Made by a program: the position numbers and the translations under genes
Notes under the pieces: generated by a model
Database searches by the model: none
What the model saw: the letters and a program-made list of their open reading frames with translations, nothing else
What the model was told of the DNA's origin: nothing
Assembly: GCA_036847185.1 (NCBI GenBank)
Contig: DAIUAM010000026.1
Span: forward strand, 1-46,050
Reading direction: 5' to 3'
DNA from: UBA4738 sp002413305
GTDB taxonomy: Bacteria; Actinomycetota; UBA4738
DNA: 46,050 nucleotides
Part shown: positions 15,487 through 23,766 of the stretch, piece after piece
Numbering within the stretch: position 1 is the stretch's first letter
Layout: each line of letters starts with the position of its first letter

Positions 15487-17421
15487 GTGTGCGTCCTCCT
15501 CCGCCGTCTCGCACCCGGGCTGGCTCTGCTGGCCCTGCTCCCGGCGTGCTCGCCGTCGAAGTCCTACTCGTTCCTCTCCGTCCGGATCGACGCGACCGTG
15601 CACCCCGACGGGTCGCTCAGCCTGGTCGAACAGCGCACGTTCGACTTCCATGGCCACTTCCATTACGCGTTCTTCACGGTCGAGCACAAGCAATTCGACG
15701 ACGTGACGAGCTTCGCGGTGCGTGAAGGCGACCGGGCGTACACGCCGGGGACCGCGACGACGGCGGGCCACGTAGTCTTCGACGACAACGTGCTAGAGGG
15801 CCCGGGCGGGTTCAAGTACAAGGCGACGTGGTATTTCGACGCCCGGGACCAGCAGCGGACGTTCATCATCAGCTACCGGGTCCTGTGCGCGGTCGACGTA
15901 TACCCGGACACCGCGCATCTGCTATGGAAGTTCATCGGCGAGGGGTGGACGGTCCCCACCGAGCACGCGGTGGTCACGGTGCATCTTCCGGGGTCGGCCA
16001 CGAAGCCGCCGGCCAGGCCGGAAGGCTCGTGCTTCCCGAGCGCACTGCGGGTGCCATCGCTCGAGCCGCCCGCGAACCCCGGACCGCTGGAGACCACCGC
16101 GCTCCTGTCCCACGAGGTTCGGGCGTGGGGGCACGGCCCGCTCCAGGGGGCGGTTGCGTTTCCTGACCCGCAGACGGTTCGGTACGACGTGCGCGACATG
16201 GTCCCGGGAGCCATCCTGGAGGGCAGCATCCTGTTCCCGACCAGCGCGGTGCCGCTCGAGGCCCAGCAGTCCACCCCGAAGCGAGCGGCCATCCTCGCGC
16301 AGGAGGCGTCGTTCTCCCAGGAGGCGAACGCATTCCGGCGCGCCGCCATCCGGACCGAGCACCGCCGGGCGGTGTTCCGGTGGCTCCTCATCGCCTGGGC
16401 CATCGGGCTGCTGGTCATGGCCATCGTGCTGGTGCTCCTTGGCCGGCGGCGGGACCGGATCCGGGGCGCGCCGCGCACGCTGACCGAGCCCCCCGAACCG
16501 AGCCTGCATCCGGCGAAGCTCGCGATGCGGTGGGCGTTCGCGCGGCGTCAGACCGGACTGGGCAACGCCTTCCGGGCGGAGCTCCTCACCCTGGCGGCGA
16601 TCCAGGCCGTCGATGTCAGGCCGGTGGGGACGGTCACCCAGGCCAAGGATTTCACTCTGACCTTGAAGCAGGTCCCCACCGACGCCCTCGACGAGAAGTT
16701 CGCCGACTTCCTGTTCCCCGGCGACCAGCCGGTCGACCTGGACGAACTCGAACCGGACGAGAGCCAGCGGGAGGACCTGCGCTCCTGGCGCCGGACGCTC
16801 GAGGCAGACACCAACGAGCAGTTCCCGAAGGGCAGCGGCCGGGCGGAGACCGAGACCCTTGGGTGGGCGATCCTCGTTTCGCTGGCGGCCGGCATCGTGT
16901 TCGGCATCTTCGCGGCGAACGTACCGCTCGGCCTCGGCCTGTTCGTGGAGGCGTTCGTCTTGTGGTACGTCGCTCGCCGGCTGCTTCCGCCCCGTCCGAC
17001 GCAGCCAGCGGCGTCCGCGCTGTCGGGCTGGAACGCGTTCCGGCGATACCTCCGCCAGTTCTCTTCCCTGAAGGAGGCGCCGGCCGCCAGCGTCGTCATC
17101 TGGGAGCGGTACCTCGCGTTCGCGGTAGCCCTCGGCGTGGCGAAGGAGGTCGAGAGACAGGTCAAGTCGTTCGTCCCGGTGGAGGATCTCCCGGCGCCGT
17201 GGCCCGGCGCTCCGACCGGCTTGAACGGCCTCTCTTTCTACTCTTCATTCCAGAGCTTCCACAGCTTGAGCAGCCTCACCTCCGTGGCCGCGTCGAACTT
17301 CGACGCGAGCAGCAGCAGCCTGTCCTCGTCGAGCTCGTTCTCCTCCGACAGCGGGATGGGCGGAGGGTTCAGCGACGGTGGTGGCGAGGGTGGAGGCGGC
17401 ACGGGCGGCGGGGCGGGCTGA
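15487..17421 (+). CDS. DUF2207 lipoprotein with two membrane regions
   Basis: About 644 residues. The start carries a lipoprotein signal (LALLALLPAC, lipobox LPAC). The extracytoplasmic DUF2207 domain follows (IDATVHPDGSLSLVEQRTFDFHG, then YSF-type beta sandwich to about residue 290). A membrane helix (FRWLLIAWAIGLLVMAIVLVLL) leads to a cytoplasmic region, then a helix pair near 460-500, and a C-terminal tail rich in Ser, then Gly (SSSSFSSDSGMGGGFSDGGGEGGG), typical of DUF2207 proteins. The function is unknown; a cell-envelope role is likely. It is divergent from glnA1 and shares its control region, so GlnR-type regulation could affect both. Confidence 0.85.
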   Translation: MCVLLRRLAPGLALLALLPACSPSKSYSFLSVRIDATVHPDGSLSLVEQRTFDFHGHFHYAFFTVEHKQFDDVTSFAVREGDRAYTPGTATTAGHVVFDDNVLEGPGGFKYKATWYFDARDQQRTFIISYRVLCAVDVYPDTAHLLWKFIGEGWTVPTEHAVVTVHLPGSATKPPARPEGSCFPSALRVPSLEPPANPGPLETTALLSHEVRAWGHGPLQGAVAFPDPQTVRYDVRDMVPGAILEGSILFPTSAVPLEAQQSTPKRAAILAQEASFSQEANAFRRAAIRTEHRRAVFRWLLIAWAIGLLVMAIVLVLLGRRRDRIRGAPRTLTEPPEPSLHPAKLAMRWAFARRQTGLGNAFRAELLTLAAIQAVDVRPVGTVTQAKDFTLTLKQVPTDALDEKFADFLFPGDQPVDLDELEPDESQREDLRSWRRTLEADTNEQFPKGSGRAETETLGWAILVSLAAGIVFGIFAANVPLGLGLFVEAFVLWYVARRLLPPRPTQPAASALSGWNAFRRYLRQFSSLKEAPAASVVIWERYLAFAVALGVAKEVERQVKSFVPVEDLPAPWPGAPTGLNGLSFYSSFQSFHSLSSLTSVAASNFDASSSSLSSSSSFSSDSGMGGGFSDGGGEGGGGTGGGAG

Positions 17422-17448
17422 GCACCTCGCCCCGGATTTGACGCCGCG

Positions 17449-17880
17449 ATGCGCCGCCCCGAAACTCCCGCCGTGGACGAAGCGGACCTCCCGGACCACC
17501 CCTTGGTCGGCGCCTACGTGGCCCTGCTCAGGGCCTACCGGAGCAACGATCTGGCCAGGCTTCAGACGCTCTTCGCGCCGGGCGTCTCGCTCACCATCGG
17601 GGGTCGGAGCCAGTTCTCGGGGACCTATGTCGGCATCGGCCAGGTGAACGCGGGCGCCATCGCGTTGCAGCGGCAGTTCGTCCCGGCTGCGAGCCGGATC
17701 CTGGACGTCTCCACGACCGACGGCGAGCTTCGGGCCGAGGTGGAGGTGGTCGCCCAGCACCTCGGGCGTCGCTTCCCCGCGAGGCTCCATCACGTGGTGC
17801 GCTTCGACGCCGACGGACGGGTCGAGGGGTTCGCCATCGACGCGGAAGATCAGGATGCGTTGGACCGCTTCCTGGGCTAG
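17449..17880 (+). CDS. NTF2-like / SnoaL-fold small protein
   Basis: A 143-residue protein with the layout of the NTF2-like superfamily: a helical start (LVGAYVALLRAYRSNDLARLQTLFAPGVSLTIGG), then strands ending in HHVVRFDADGRVEGFAIDAED. It could be a ligand-binding protein or an isomerase-type enzyme; no catalytic residues stand out. Its stop codon overlaps the stop of the opposite regulator gene within a shared CTAG, so the two genes converge with no spacer. Confidence 0.55.
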   Translation: MRRPETPAVDEADLPDHPLVGAYVALLRAYRSNDLARLQTLFAPGVSLTIGGRSQFSGTYVGIGQVNAGAIALQRQFVPAASRILDVSTTDGELRAEVEVVAQHLGRRFPARLHHVVRFDADGRVEGFAIDAEDQDALDRFLG

Positions 17881-18557
17881 GGTTCGGCCACCAGCGAGCG
17901 CGGATCGGCGGCCCGGTACCCGACGCCCCGGACCGTCTGGATCAGGGCCTCGTGTTCGGACCCCAGCTTCGCCCGGAGCCGCCGCACATGCACGTCCACG
18001 GTCCGGGTGCCGCCGTAGAAGTTGTAGCCCCACACCTCCAGCAGCAGCTCGCTTCGGGTGAACACGCGGCCGGGTCGCTGGATCAGGAACTTGAGGAGCT
18101 CGAACTCCTTGTAGGTCAGGTCGAGCACGTCGCCCGACACGCTGACCTGGTACGTCTCGGTGTTCAGGGAGAGCGCTCCCAGCCGGATCGTCGCCTCGCC
18201 GGCACCCCCGGTCCGCCGCTCGAGCATGGCCAGCCGAAGCCGCAGCTCGGCGACGGAGCACGAAGGGTGCACCAGCTCGTCCGCCACCTGCTGCCAGGGG
18301 TGCCGGTCCAGCTCCCCGTACCCCATCACCACGACGACCGGCACGGCCGGGCGCGCGGCGGCGAACGCGGTGAGGATGCGAAACGCGAGCTCGGGGTCGA
18401 GGGCAGCGTCGGCGATCACCACCGAGGGTGCGAGGTCCGGCAGGTGGGCAAGCGCGTCCGGGGTGAGGGGCTCGTGCTTGACGTCTTGCCCGAGCGATTG
18501 CACCGCAGGAAGCGCCTCTGCGGGGGGGCGATCGGCGAGGAACGCGATCCGTCCCAC
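17877..18557 (-). CDS. GlnR-like orphan OmpR-family regulator
   Basis: A 226-residue protein with a degenerate receiver domain and an OmpR/PhoB winged helix. The DNA-binding part is strong: LDLTYKEFELLKFLIQRPGRVFTRSELLLEVWGY, TRTVDVHVRRLRAKLG and IQTVRGVGYR. The receiver keeps Asp50 (VVIAD) but lacks the N-terminal acidic pair (FLADRPP instead of VVDDE) and the conserved Lys (VHPS instead of KP). This matches the phosphorylation-independent GlnR type. No kinase gene is near, and glnA1, glnE and glnA2 lie within 12 kb. It uses GTG 18557, with a TACCCT box 9 bases upstream. Identity as the true GlnR is an inference; a MtrA-like or other orphan regulator is possible. Confidence 0.72.
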   Translation of the reverse strand: MGRIAFLADRPPAEALPAVQSLGQDVKHEPLTPDALAHLPDLAPSVVIADAALDPELAFRILTAFAAARPAVPVVVVMGYGELDRHPWQQVADELVHPSCSVAELRLRLAMLERRTGGAGEATIRLGALSLNTETYQVSVSGDVLDLTYKEFELLKFLIQRPGRVFTRSELLLEVWGYNFYGGTRTVDVHVRRLRAKLGSEHEALIQTVRGVGYRAADPRSLVAEP

Positions 18558-18609
18558 AGCGACGCGAGGGTAGCAGAACGCCCTCCGGTCGGTAGGCTAG
18601 GTCCCGACC

Positions 18610-18858
18610 ATGGCCCCGCCCCGGATCCACGTGTTGTTGTTCGCCGCACTCCGCGAGCTGGCCGGCGCCTCGCGCCTGGAGGCGGATGCTCCGGACGTGG
18701 GCTCGCTGCTCGACGAGCTGGCCGCGAAGTACGGCTCCGAGTTCGAGCGGATCGTCCGCTTGGGCACGGTGCTGGTGGACGGCGAACGGGCCGAACGGGA
18801 GCGCCCGCTGTCGGCGAACGACGAGGTCGCCCTGCTCCCTCCGGTTTCGGGCGGCTGA
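18610..18858 (+). CDS. MoaD/ThiS-family sulfur-carrier protein
   Basis: An 82-residue beta-grasp protein that ends in VSGG. The Gly-Gly tail is what MoaD, ThiS and relatives use to carry sulfur as a thiocarboxylate after adenylylation. The start VLLFAALRELAGASRLE and the ANDEVALLPPVSGG end are typical of MoaD. A TAGGCT box lies 11 bases before ATG 18610. No molybdopterin or thiamine gene is adjacent, so its partner enzyme is unknown; the sulfate-assimilation genes 1.2-2 kb away are the only sulfur genes in sight. Confidence 0.75.
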   Translation: MAPPRIHVLLFAALRELAGASRLEADAPDVGSLLDELAAKYGSEFERIVRLGTVLVDGERAERERPLSANDEVALLPPVSGG

Positions 18859-18926
18859 GGGCGAGGAATCTTCGACCCGGCGGGCCAGTTGGCTCCGTCA
18901 GGATCGCCTCGGCGGAAGGAGCATCC

Positions 18927-19781
18927 ATGAAGATCGGGATCGGACTTCCCAACGTGGTCCCCGGGACCCCAGGCGATGTGCTGGTGCGATGGGCGCAGCG
19001 CGCGGAGGAACGTGGGTTTTCCTCGCTGGCCACGATCGACCGGATCGCCTATCCCAGCTACGAGTCCCTCATCGCGCTGGCCGCGGCCGCCGCCGTCACG
19101 GAGCGGGTCGGGTTGTACACGAACGTGTTGCTCGGCCCCACCCGCAACCCGATCCTGCTGGCGAAGGAGGCGGCCAGCGTGGACCAGCTGGCCGGCGGCC
19201 GTCTCACGCTCGGCTTGGGGGTCGGCGCGCGCGAGGACGACTTCGAAGCCGTCGAGCGCGACTTCCACACCCGGGGGAAGCGGTGGGACAGCGACCTCGA
19301 GCTCATCCACGCCGCGTGGCGGGGCGAGCTCGTGAACGGCGCGAACAAGCCCGTCTCGCCGAAGCCGGCGAACGGTGATCGGGTCCGCGTCCTGATCGGC
19401 GGGACGTCGGATGCGTCGATCGAACGGACCCTGAGGTGGGGGGCCGGGTGGACGGTGGGCGGTGCCCCGCCGGAGCGGGGCGGACCGTTCGCCGAGCGCG
19501 TCCGGCAGGCCTGGACGGAGGCGGGCAAGCCGGGGCAGCCATGGATCGTCGGTCTGGCGTACTTCGGCCTGCAGGAGGATGCGGCGGAAACCGCCGCGGG
19601 CTACCTCGGTGACTACTACGGCGACTTCGGCACGCAGATGGCGGAGCGGATCCCGACGTCCCCGGAGGCCCTGCGCGAGACCGTCAAGAAGTTCGACGAC
19701 ACCGGGTTCGACGAGCTGTTCCTCGATCCAACCACGAACGACCTCGACGAGATCGATCGAACCGCCGACGTGGTCCTGTGA
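18927..19781 (+). CDS. LLM-class flavin-dependent oxidoreductase
   Basis: A 284-residue bacterial luciferase-like monooxygenase family protein using FMN or, as often in actinobacteria, F420. Typical features are MKIGIGLPN at the start, the RVGLYTNVLLGPTRNPILLAKEAASVDQLAGGRLTLGLGVG block, and FHTRGKRWDSDLELIHAAW. GGAAGGAG lies 6 bases before ATG 18927. It follows the MoaD-like gene by 68 bases in the same direction. The substrate cannot be predicted. Confidence 0.85.
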   Translation: MKIGIGLPNVVPGTPGDVLVRWAQRAEERGFSSLATIDRIAYPSYESLIALAAAAAVTERVGLYTNVLLGPTRNPILLAKEAASVDQLAGGRLTLGLGVGAREDDFEAVERDFHTRGKRWDSDLELIHAAWRGELVNGANKPVSPKPANGDRVRVLIGGTSDASIERTLRWGAGWTVGGAPPERGGPFAERVRQAWTEAGKPGQPWIVGLAYFGLQEDAAETAAGYLGDYYGDFGTQMAERIPTSPEALRETVKKFDDTGFDELFLDPTTNDLDEIDRTADVVL

Positions 19782-19803
19782 CCGGTTATTCGGCCGGCCG
19801 GTC
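19780..19803. terminator. hairpin across two convergent gene ends
   Basis: GACCGG at 19780-19785 pairs with CCGGTC at 19798-19803. It spans the stop codons of the LLM gene and the opposite APS reductase gene, which leave only 4 bases between them. There is no T-run; the terminator role is tentative. Confidence 0.3.
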
Positions 19804-20526
19804 GTTCATCTGTGACTCGGCCACGTGGATGCCGCACTCCGTCTTCAGAAGTCCCGACCACCGGCCGGCGCGTTCGTCCTCTCCGGGGAAGGTCATCCGC
19901 GTGCACGGGGCACAGCCGATCGAGGCGTAGCCGAGGTCGTACAGCGGGTTGTGAGGCAGGCCGTTGTCCTTCAGGTACCCCCAGGCGTCGCGGCGGGTCC
20001 AGTTCGCGATCGGGTTGATCTTCACCAGGCGTTCCCCGCTCTCGAGCTCGGTCTCGGCCACGATCGGCGTGTCGCGGCGCGTCCAGGACGAATCCCGCCG
20101 CATCGACGTGACCCACGCGTCGTAGTGCCGGAGCGCCCGGTTGAACGGGATGACCTTGTTGAGCTCGCAGCAGAGCTTCGGATTGCGTTCGTACAGGCGC
20201 GGGCCGAACTCCGCCGTCTGGGCGTCGACGGTGTAGTCGCCGGTGAGGTCGACCACGTTCAGGCCCAGCGTCTCCCTGAGCCGCTGCTTGAAGGCGAGCG
20301 TCTCGGCGAAGTGGAACCCGGTCTCCAGGAACAGGATGGGGACCTCCGGCCGGATCTGGGCCGCCATGTGGATCACGGCGGTCCCCTCCGCCTGGAACGC
20401 CGACGCCACGCACACTCGCTCCAGCCCGCTCGCGTCCAGGGCCCAGGCCAGGATCTCCTGCGGCTCGGCGGTCTCGAAGCGGGCGTTCAGGTCGCGGATG
20501 AGGGCTTCGTCCAGCAGCGTCTGCAC
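19786..20526 (-). CDS. cysH: adenylyl-sulfate (APS) reductase, assimilatory
   Basis: Reduces adenylyl sulfate to sulfite and AMP in cysteine synthesis. The 246-residue protein has the PAPS/APS reductase fold (CVASAFQAEGTAVIHMA, LFLETGFHF) and both cysteine pairs needed for a [4Fe-4S] cluster: CC at KLCCELNK and CxxC at IGCAPCTR. These mark the APS-type enzyme rather than the iron-sulfur-free PAPS reductase. The catalytic Cys is in ECGIH near the C-terminus. It starts at GTG 20526, is divergent from sat, and has its own promoter about 43 bases upstream. The pair implies direct APS reduction without APS kinase. Confidence 0.92.
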   Translation of the reverse strand: MQTLLDEALIRDLNARFETAEPQEILAWALDASGLERVCVASAFQAEGTAVIHMAAQIRPEVPILFLETGFHFAETLAFKQRLRETLGLNVVDLTGDYTVDAQTAEFGPRLYERNPKLCCELNKVIPFNRALRHYDAWVTSMRRDSSWTRRDTPIVAETELESGERLVKINPIANWTRRDAWGYLKDNGLPHNPLYDLGYASIGCAPCTRMTFPGEDERAGRWSGLLKTECGIHVAESQMNDRPAE

Positions 20527-20568
20527 GATCTCGACGACTCCTCGGGAGGGGGGACGGAGAGGTGAGCA

Positions 20569-20596
20569 AGTATACCCAGGGCCTCCTTCCTGTCTA
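20569..20596 (-). promoter_or_regulatory. promoter of cysH
   Basis: On the minus strand TAGACA, a 16-base spacer and TATACT form a good sigma-70-like promoter. The start would lie about 30-40 bases upstream of GTG 20526. Confidence 0.6.
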
Positions 20597-20678
20597 GACG
20601 CCCGACGGGACCGCTTCGCTCCCCGGTGCCACAGACCCTTCCCTCCAGCGATCCCGCCGGACCGTCCGGCCGGACGCG

Positions 20679-20684
20679 TATGCT
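20679..20684 (+). promoter_or_regulatory. -10 box of sat
   Basis: TATGCT lies about 92 bases before ATG 20777. The implied 5' leader of roughly 85 bases is long for this window, where many genes are nearly leaderless. I saw no known riboswitch motif in it. Confidence 0.4.
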
Positions 20685-20776
20685 AAATGCTCCCGTCGAA
20701 CGGTCCGCTCGAACCGCCTGCCGGACCGTGTCGCCGGTCGTTTCGAATCCTCGTGACGAATGTGGAAGGAGTGCCG

Positions 20777-21952
20777 ATGACCGCGACCCCCACCGAGACC
20801 ATCGCCCCGCACGGCGGCGAGCTCGTCGATCTGCTGCTGCCGGCGACCGAAGCCGATCGGGCGAGGGAAGAGGCGGGACACCTGCCCAAGGTCGCCATCG
20901 GCAACCGCGAGCTCTCCGACCTGGAGATGATGGCGGTGGGCGCCCTCTCGCCCCTGACGGGCTTCATGGGCGAGAAGGACTACTGGTCGGTGATCGACGA
21001 GATGCACCTGTCGAACGGCCTGCCGTGGACCATCCCGGTCACGCTCTCGCTCTCCGAAGAGGAGGCGAAGCGGATCGGCGGCGCCACCTCGGTGGCGTTG
21101 ACGCACGGCGACCACGTCATGGCGATCCTCGACGTGCAGGAGGTCTACCGACGGGACAGGGAGCGCGAGGCTCTGTCGGTCTTCCGGACCACCGAGACCG
21201 AGCACCCGGGGGTGCGCGCGCTGCACGCGGCGGGCGATTTCGTGGCGGCGGGACCGGTGCGGGTGCTCCGCCTTCCGGACCACCACACCTTCCAGGAGTA
21301 CCGCCTGACCCCGGCTGAGACGCGCGCCTCGTTCGTCGAGCGGGGGTGGAAGACCGTGGTGGGGTTCCAGACCCGCAACCCGGTCCACCGGGCTCATGAG
21401 TACCTGCAGAAGTGCGCCATGGAGATCGTCGACGGCCTTCTACTGCACCCGCTGGTCGGGGAGACGAAGGAAGACGACGTGCCGGCCGACGTGCGGATGC
21501 GTTGCTACGAGATCCTGTTCGCCAGCTACTACCCGAAGGACCGGGCCATGATGAGCGTGTTCCCGGCGGCCATGCGCTACGCGGGTCCGAAGGAGGCGAT
21601 CTGGCACGCCATCGCCCGGAAGAACTACGGCTGCACCCATTTCATCGTGGGCCGCGACCATGCCGGTGTTGGCAGCTACTACGGTACCTACGACGCGCAG
21701 AAGATCTTCGAGGAGTTCGACGCCGGCGAGCTCGGCATCACGCCCCTGTTCTTCGAGCACTCGTTCTTCTGCAGGCGGTGCGACGCCATGGCCTCGCCGA
21801 AGACGTGCCCGCACGGCGACGACGACCGGGTGATCCTGTCGGGGACGAAGGTGCGCGAGATGCTCCGGGCGGGCAAGAAGCCGCCGAAGGAGTTCAGCCG
21901 GCCCGAGGTCGCGCAGATCCTGATCGACGCGATGGCCGACCGGACGCGCTGA
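20777..21952 (+). CDS. sat: sulfate adenylyltransferase (ATP sulfurylase)
   Basis: Activates sulfate with ATP to adenylyl sulfate. The 391-residue monomeric (Sat-type, not CysDN) enzyme has VGFQTRNPVHRAHEYLQK with the QxRNPxHxxH nucleotide-binding motif near residue 200, a GRDHAGVG motif, and a C-terminal region with CRRCDAMASPKTCPHG, whose four Cys/His could bind zinc. It has no fused APS kinase domain. ATG 20777 has GGAAGGAG 6 bases upstream; the longer frame from 20687 adds unconserved sequence. With the divergent cysH it supplies and consumes APS. Confidence 0.95.
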   Translation: MTATPTETIAPHGGELVDLLLPATEADRAREEAGHLPKVAIGNRELSDLEMMAVGALSPLTGFMGEKDYWSVIDEMHLSNGLPWTIPVTLSLSEEEAKRIGGATSVALTHGDHVMAILDVQEVYRRDREREALSVFRTTETEHPGVRALHAAGDFVAAGPVRVLRLPDHHTFQEYRLTPAETRASFVERGWKTVVGFQTRNPVHRAHEYLQKCAMEIVDGLLLHPLVGETKEDDVPADVRMRCYEILFASYYPKDRAMMSVFPAAMRYAGPKEAIWHAIARKNYGCTHFIVGRDHAGVGSYYGTYDAQKIFEEFDAGELGITPLFFEHSFFCRRCDAMASPKTCPHGDDDRVILSGTKVREMLRAGKKPPKEFSRPEVAQILIDAMADRTR

Positions 21953-21955
21953 GCT

Positions 21956-22513
21956 TCACGCTTCGTTCCAGTCCTCAGCGAGCAGCCCCATGACGAGCAC
22001 GTCGATGGGCTTGCCGTCCTCGAAGTGCGCGCCCCGACGCCGGCCCTCCTCCTTGAACCCGATCTTCCGGTAGGAGCGGATGGCCCGGGGGTTCGACTCG
22101 TAGACGGCCAGGCCGATCCGCCGCAGGTTCATCTCCCGGAGTCCGAACCGGCAGAGCGTGCGGACGGCGTCCGTCCCGTAGCCCTGGCCGAACCACGGCG
22201 CGCCGATCCAGATCCCGAGCGCTGCGGAGCGGACGCGTGGGTCGATGCCCTCCAGGCTGCAGGCCCCGATCAGCTCGCCGGCCAGGGTCTGGATGGCGAA
22301 CGCGCTGGACGAGGGGTCCCGTCGGCGGCTCTCCCACCATGCCCGCGTGCCGGCCAGCGGCTCGGGCCACGACAGCGCGAGGTGCCGGGAGACCTCGGGG
22401 TCCCAGATCAGCGCGTTGATGCGAGGGAGATCCGATTCTTCCACGGCGCGCAGCAACACGACCGTCCCCTCGAACGGCGATCGAACCCGACTGAAGTCGT
22501 CCTTCGGCGCCAC
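21956..22513 (-). CDS. GNAT N-acetyltransferase (RimJ/RimL type)
   Basis: A 185-residue acetyl-CoA-dependent acetyltransferase. It shows VVLLRAVEESDLPRI at the start, the acetyl-CoA loop APWFGQGYGTDAVRTLCRFG, and LAVYESNPRAIRSYRKIGFKEEG. This layout matches the RimJ/RimL-like subgroup that modifies protein N-termini or small amines. It uses GTG 22513, with TATCCT 8 bases upstream on the minus strand. It ends 4 bases past the convergent sat stop. The substrate is unknown. Confidence 0.85.
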   Translation of the reverse strand: MAPKDDFSRVRSPFEGTVVLLRAVEESDLPRINALIWDPEVSRHLALSWPEPLAGTRAWWESRRRDPSSSAFAIQTLAGELIGACSLEGIDPRVRSAALGIWIGAPWFGQGYGTDAVRTLCRFGLREMNLRRIGLAVYESNPRAIRSYRKIGFKEEGRRRGAHFEDGKPIDVLVMGLLAEDWNEA

Positions 22514-22572
22514 CGGGGGCGAGGATAGCCCGACGAGGTGTGGGGCGCTCTCCCGCGCAACCTACCGGCGGG

Positions 22573-22578
22573 TATAGT
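22573..22578 (+). promoter_or_regulatory. -10 box of the acyl-CoA dehydrogenase operon
   Basis: TATAGT lies 9 bases before ATG 22588, so any 5' leader would be only a few bases long. Confidence 0.45.
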
Positions 22579-22587
22579 TCGAACACG

Positions 22588-23736
22588 ATGCTGCATCCCC
22601 TCTTCACCGAGGAGCATGAACAGCTCCGCCGGTCCGTCCGGCAGTTCGTGGAGAGCGAGCTGGCCCCCCACGCCCAGGAGTGGGAACGGGAGGGCGGCTT
22701 CCCCGACTGGGTCTTCAAGCGGATGGGCGACCTCGGCTTCATGGGCGTCCGGTTCCCCGAAGAGTATGGGGGACAGGGCGGCGACTGGGGCCACTCGATC
22801 GTGATCGCCGAGGAGATGGCCCGGTGCGGCTCCGGCGGGGTGGGGATGGCGATCGCCGTGCAGAGCGAGATGGCGACGCCGCCGATCTTCAAGTTCGGCA
22901 CCGAGGCCCAGAAGCAGCGTTACCTGGTCCCCGCGATCAAGGGCGAGAAGATCGTGTGCCTAGGGATCACCGAGCCGAACGCCGGCAGCGACGTGGCCGG
23001 CATCGAGACCACCGCACGGCCGGACGGGGACGGCGGGTGGGTCATCAACGGCCGGAAGATCTTCATCACGAACGGCGTCCGGGCCGACTTCTGCGTCCTG
23101 GTGACGCGGAACGACAAGGAGGCCGGGCACCACGGCTTCTCGCTGTTCCTGGTCGACACCGACACGCCGGGGTTCGAGGTGTCGCGCAAGCTCGACAAGC
23201 TCGGGATGCGCTCGTCCGACACCGCCGAGCTGGTGCTGGACGACGTGCGCGTGCCGAGCGAACAGCTGCTCGGCGAGCAGGGACACGGGTTCGTCGAGAT
23301 CATGTGGGAGCTGCAGGGCGAACGGTTGATCGGCGTGGCCGGCAGCGTGGCCGGCGCGTGGCTCGTGTTCGACAGGACGATGGAGTACGCGAAACAACGC
23401 ATGGCGTTCGGCCGGCCGATCGGGTCGTTCCAGGTGAACCGGCACAAGTTCGCCACGATGGCCACCGAGCTCGAGGCCGCCCGCCAGCTCACGTACGACA
23501 CCGCGCTGGCCTGGGAGCGCGGCGAGTATCCGGTCCAGCAGATCTCGATGGCGAAGCTGTACGGCGGCCTGGTCGCCAACCGGGTGATGAACGAATGCCT
23601 CCAGCTTTGGGGCGGGATGGGGTATGCCACCGAGACGGGCATCGACCGGGCGTGGAGGGATGCGCGGCTCCTGCGGATCGGCGGCGGTACCGACGAGGTG
23701 ATGCGCGAAGTCATCGCCAAGACCATGGGGCTGTAG
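22588..23736 (+). CDS. acyl-CoA dehydrogenase (first of two)
   Basis: An FAD enzyme for alpha,beta-dehydrogenation of acyl-CoA. The 382 residues include LFTEEHEQLRRSVRQF at the start, LGITEPNAGSDVAGIETTA (FAD/substrate loop), KIFITNG, and the C-terminal RDARLLRIGGGTDEVMREVIAKTMGL. The residue normally acting as catalytic base lies in the GIDRAWRDARLLRIGGGTDEV region. It is followed after 30 bases by a second acyl-CoA dehydrogenase and then an acyl-CoA synthetase, so they probably work together on one acyl substrate. Chain length cannot be inferred. Confidence 0.93.
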   Translation: MLHPLFTEEHEQLRRSVRQFVESELAPHAQEWEREGGFPDWVFKRMGDLGFMGVRFPEEYGGQGGDWGHSIVIAEEMARCGSGGVGMAIAVQSEMATPPIFKFGTEAQKQRYLVPAIKGEKIVCLGITEPNAGSDVAGIETTARPDGDGGWVINGRKIFITNGVRADFCVLVTRNDKEAGHHGFSLFLVDTDTPGFEVSRKLDKLGMRSSDTAELVLDDVRVPSEQLLGEQGHGFVEIMWELQGERLIGVAGSVAGAWLVFDRTMEYAKQRMAFGRPIGSFQVNRHKFATMATELEAARQLTYDTALAWERGEYPVQQISMAKLYGGLVANRVMNECLQLWGGMGYATETGIDRAWRDARLLRIGGGTDEVMREVIAKTMGL

Positions 23737-23766
23737 CGGTGAAGCCGTGCAAGAGATGACCGGACG

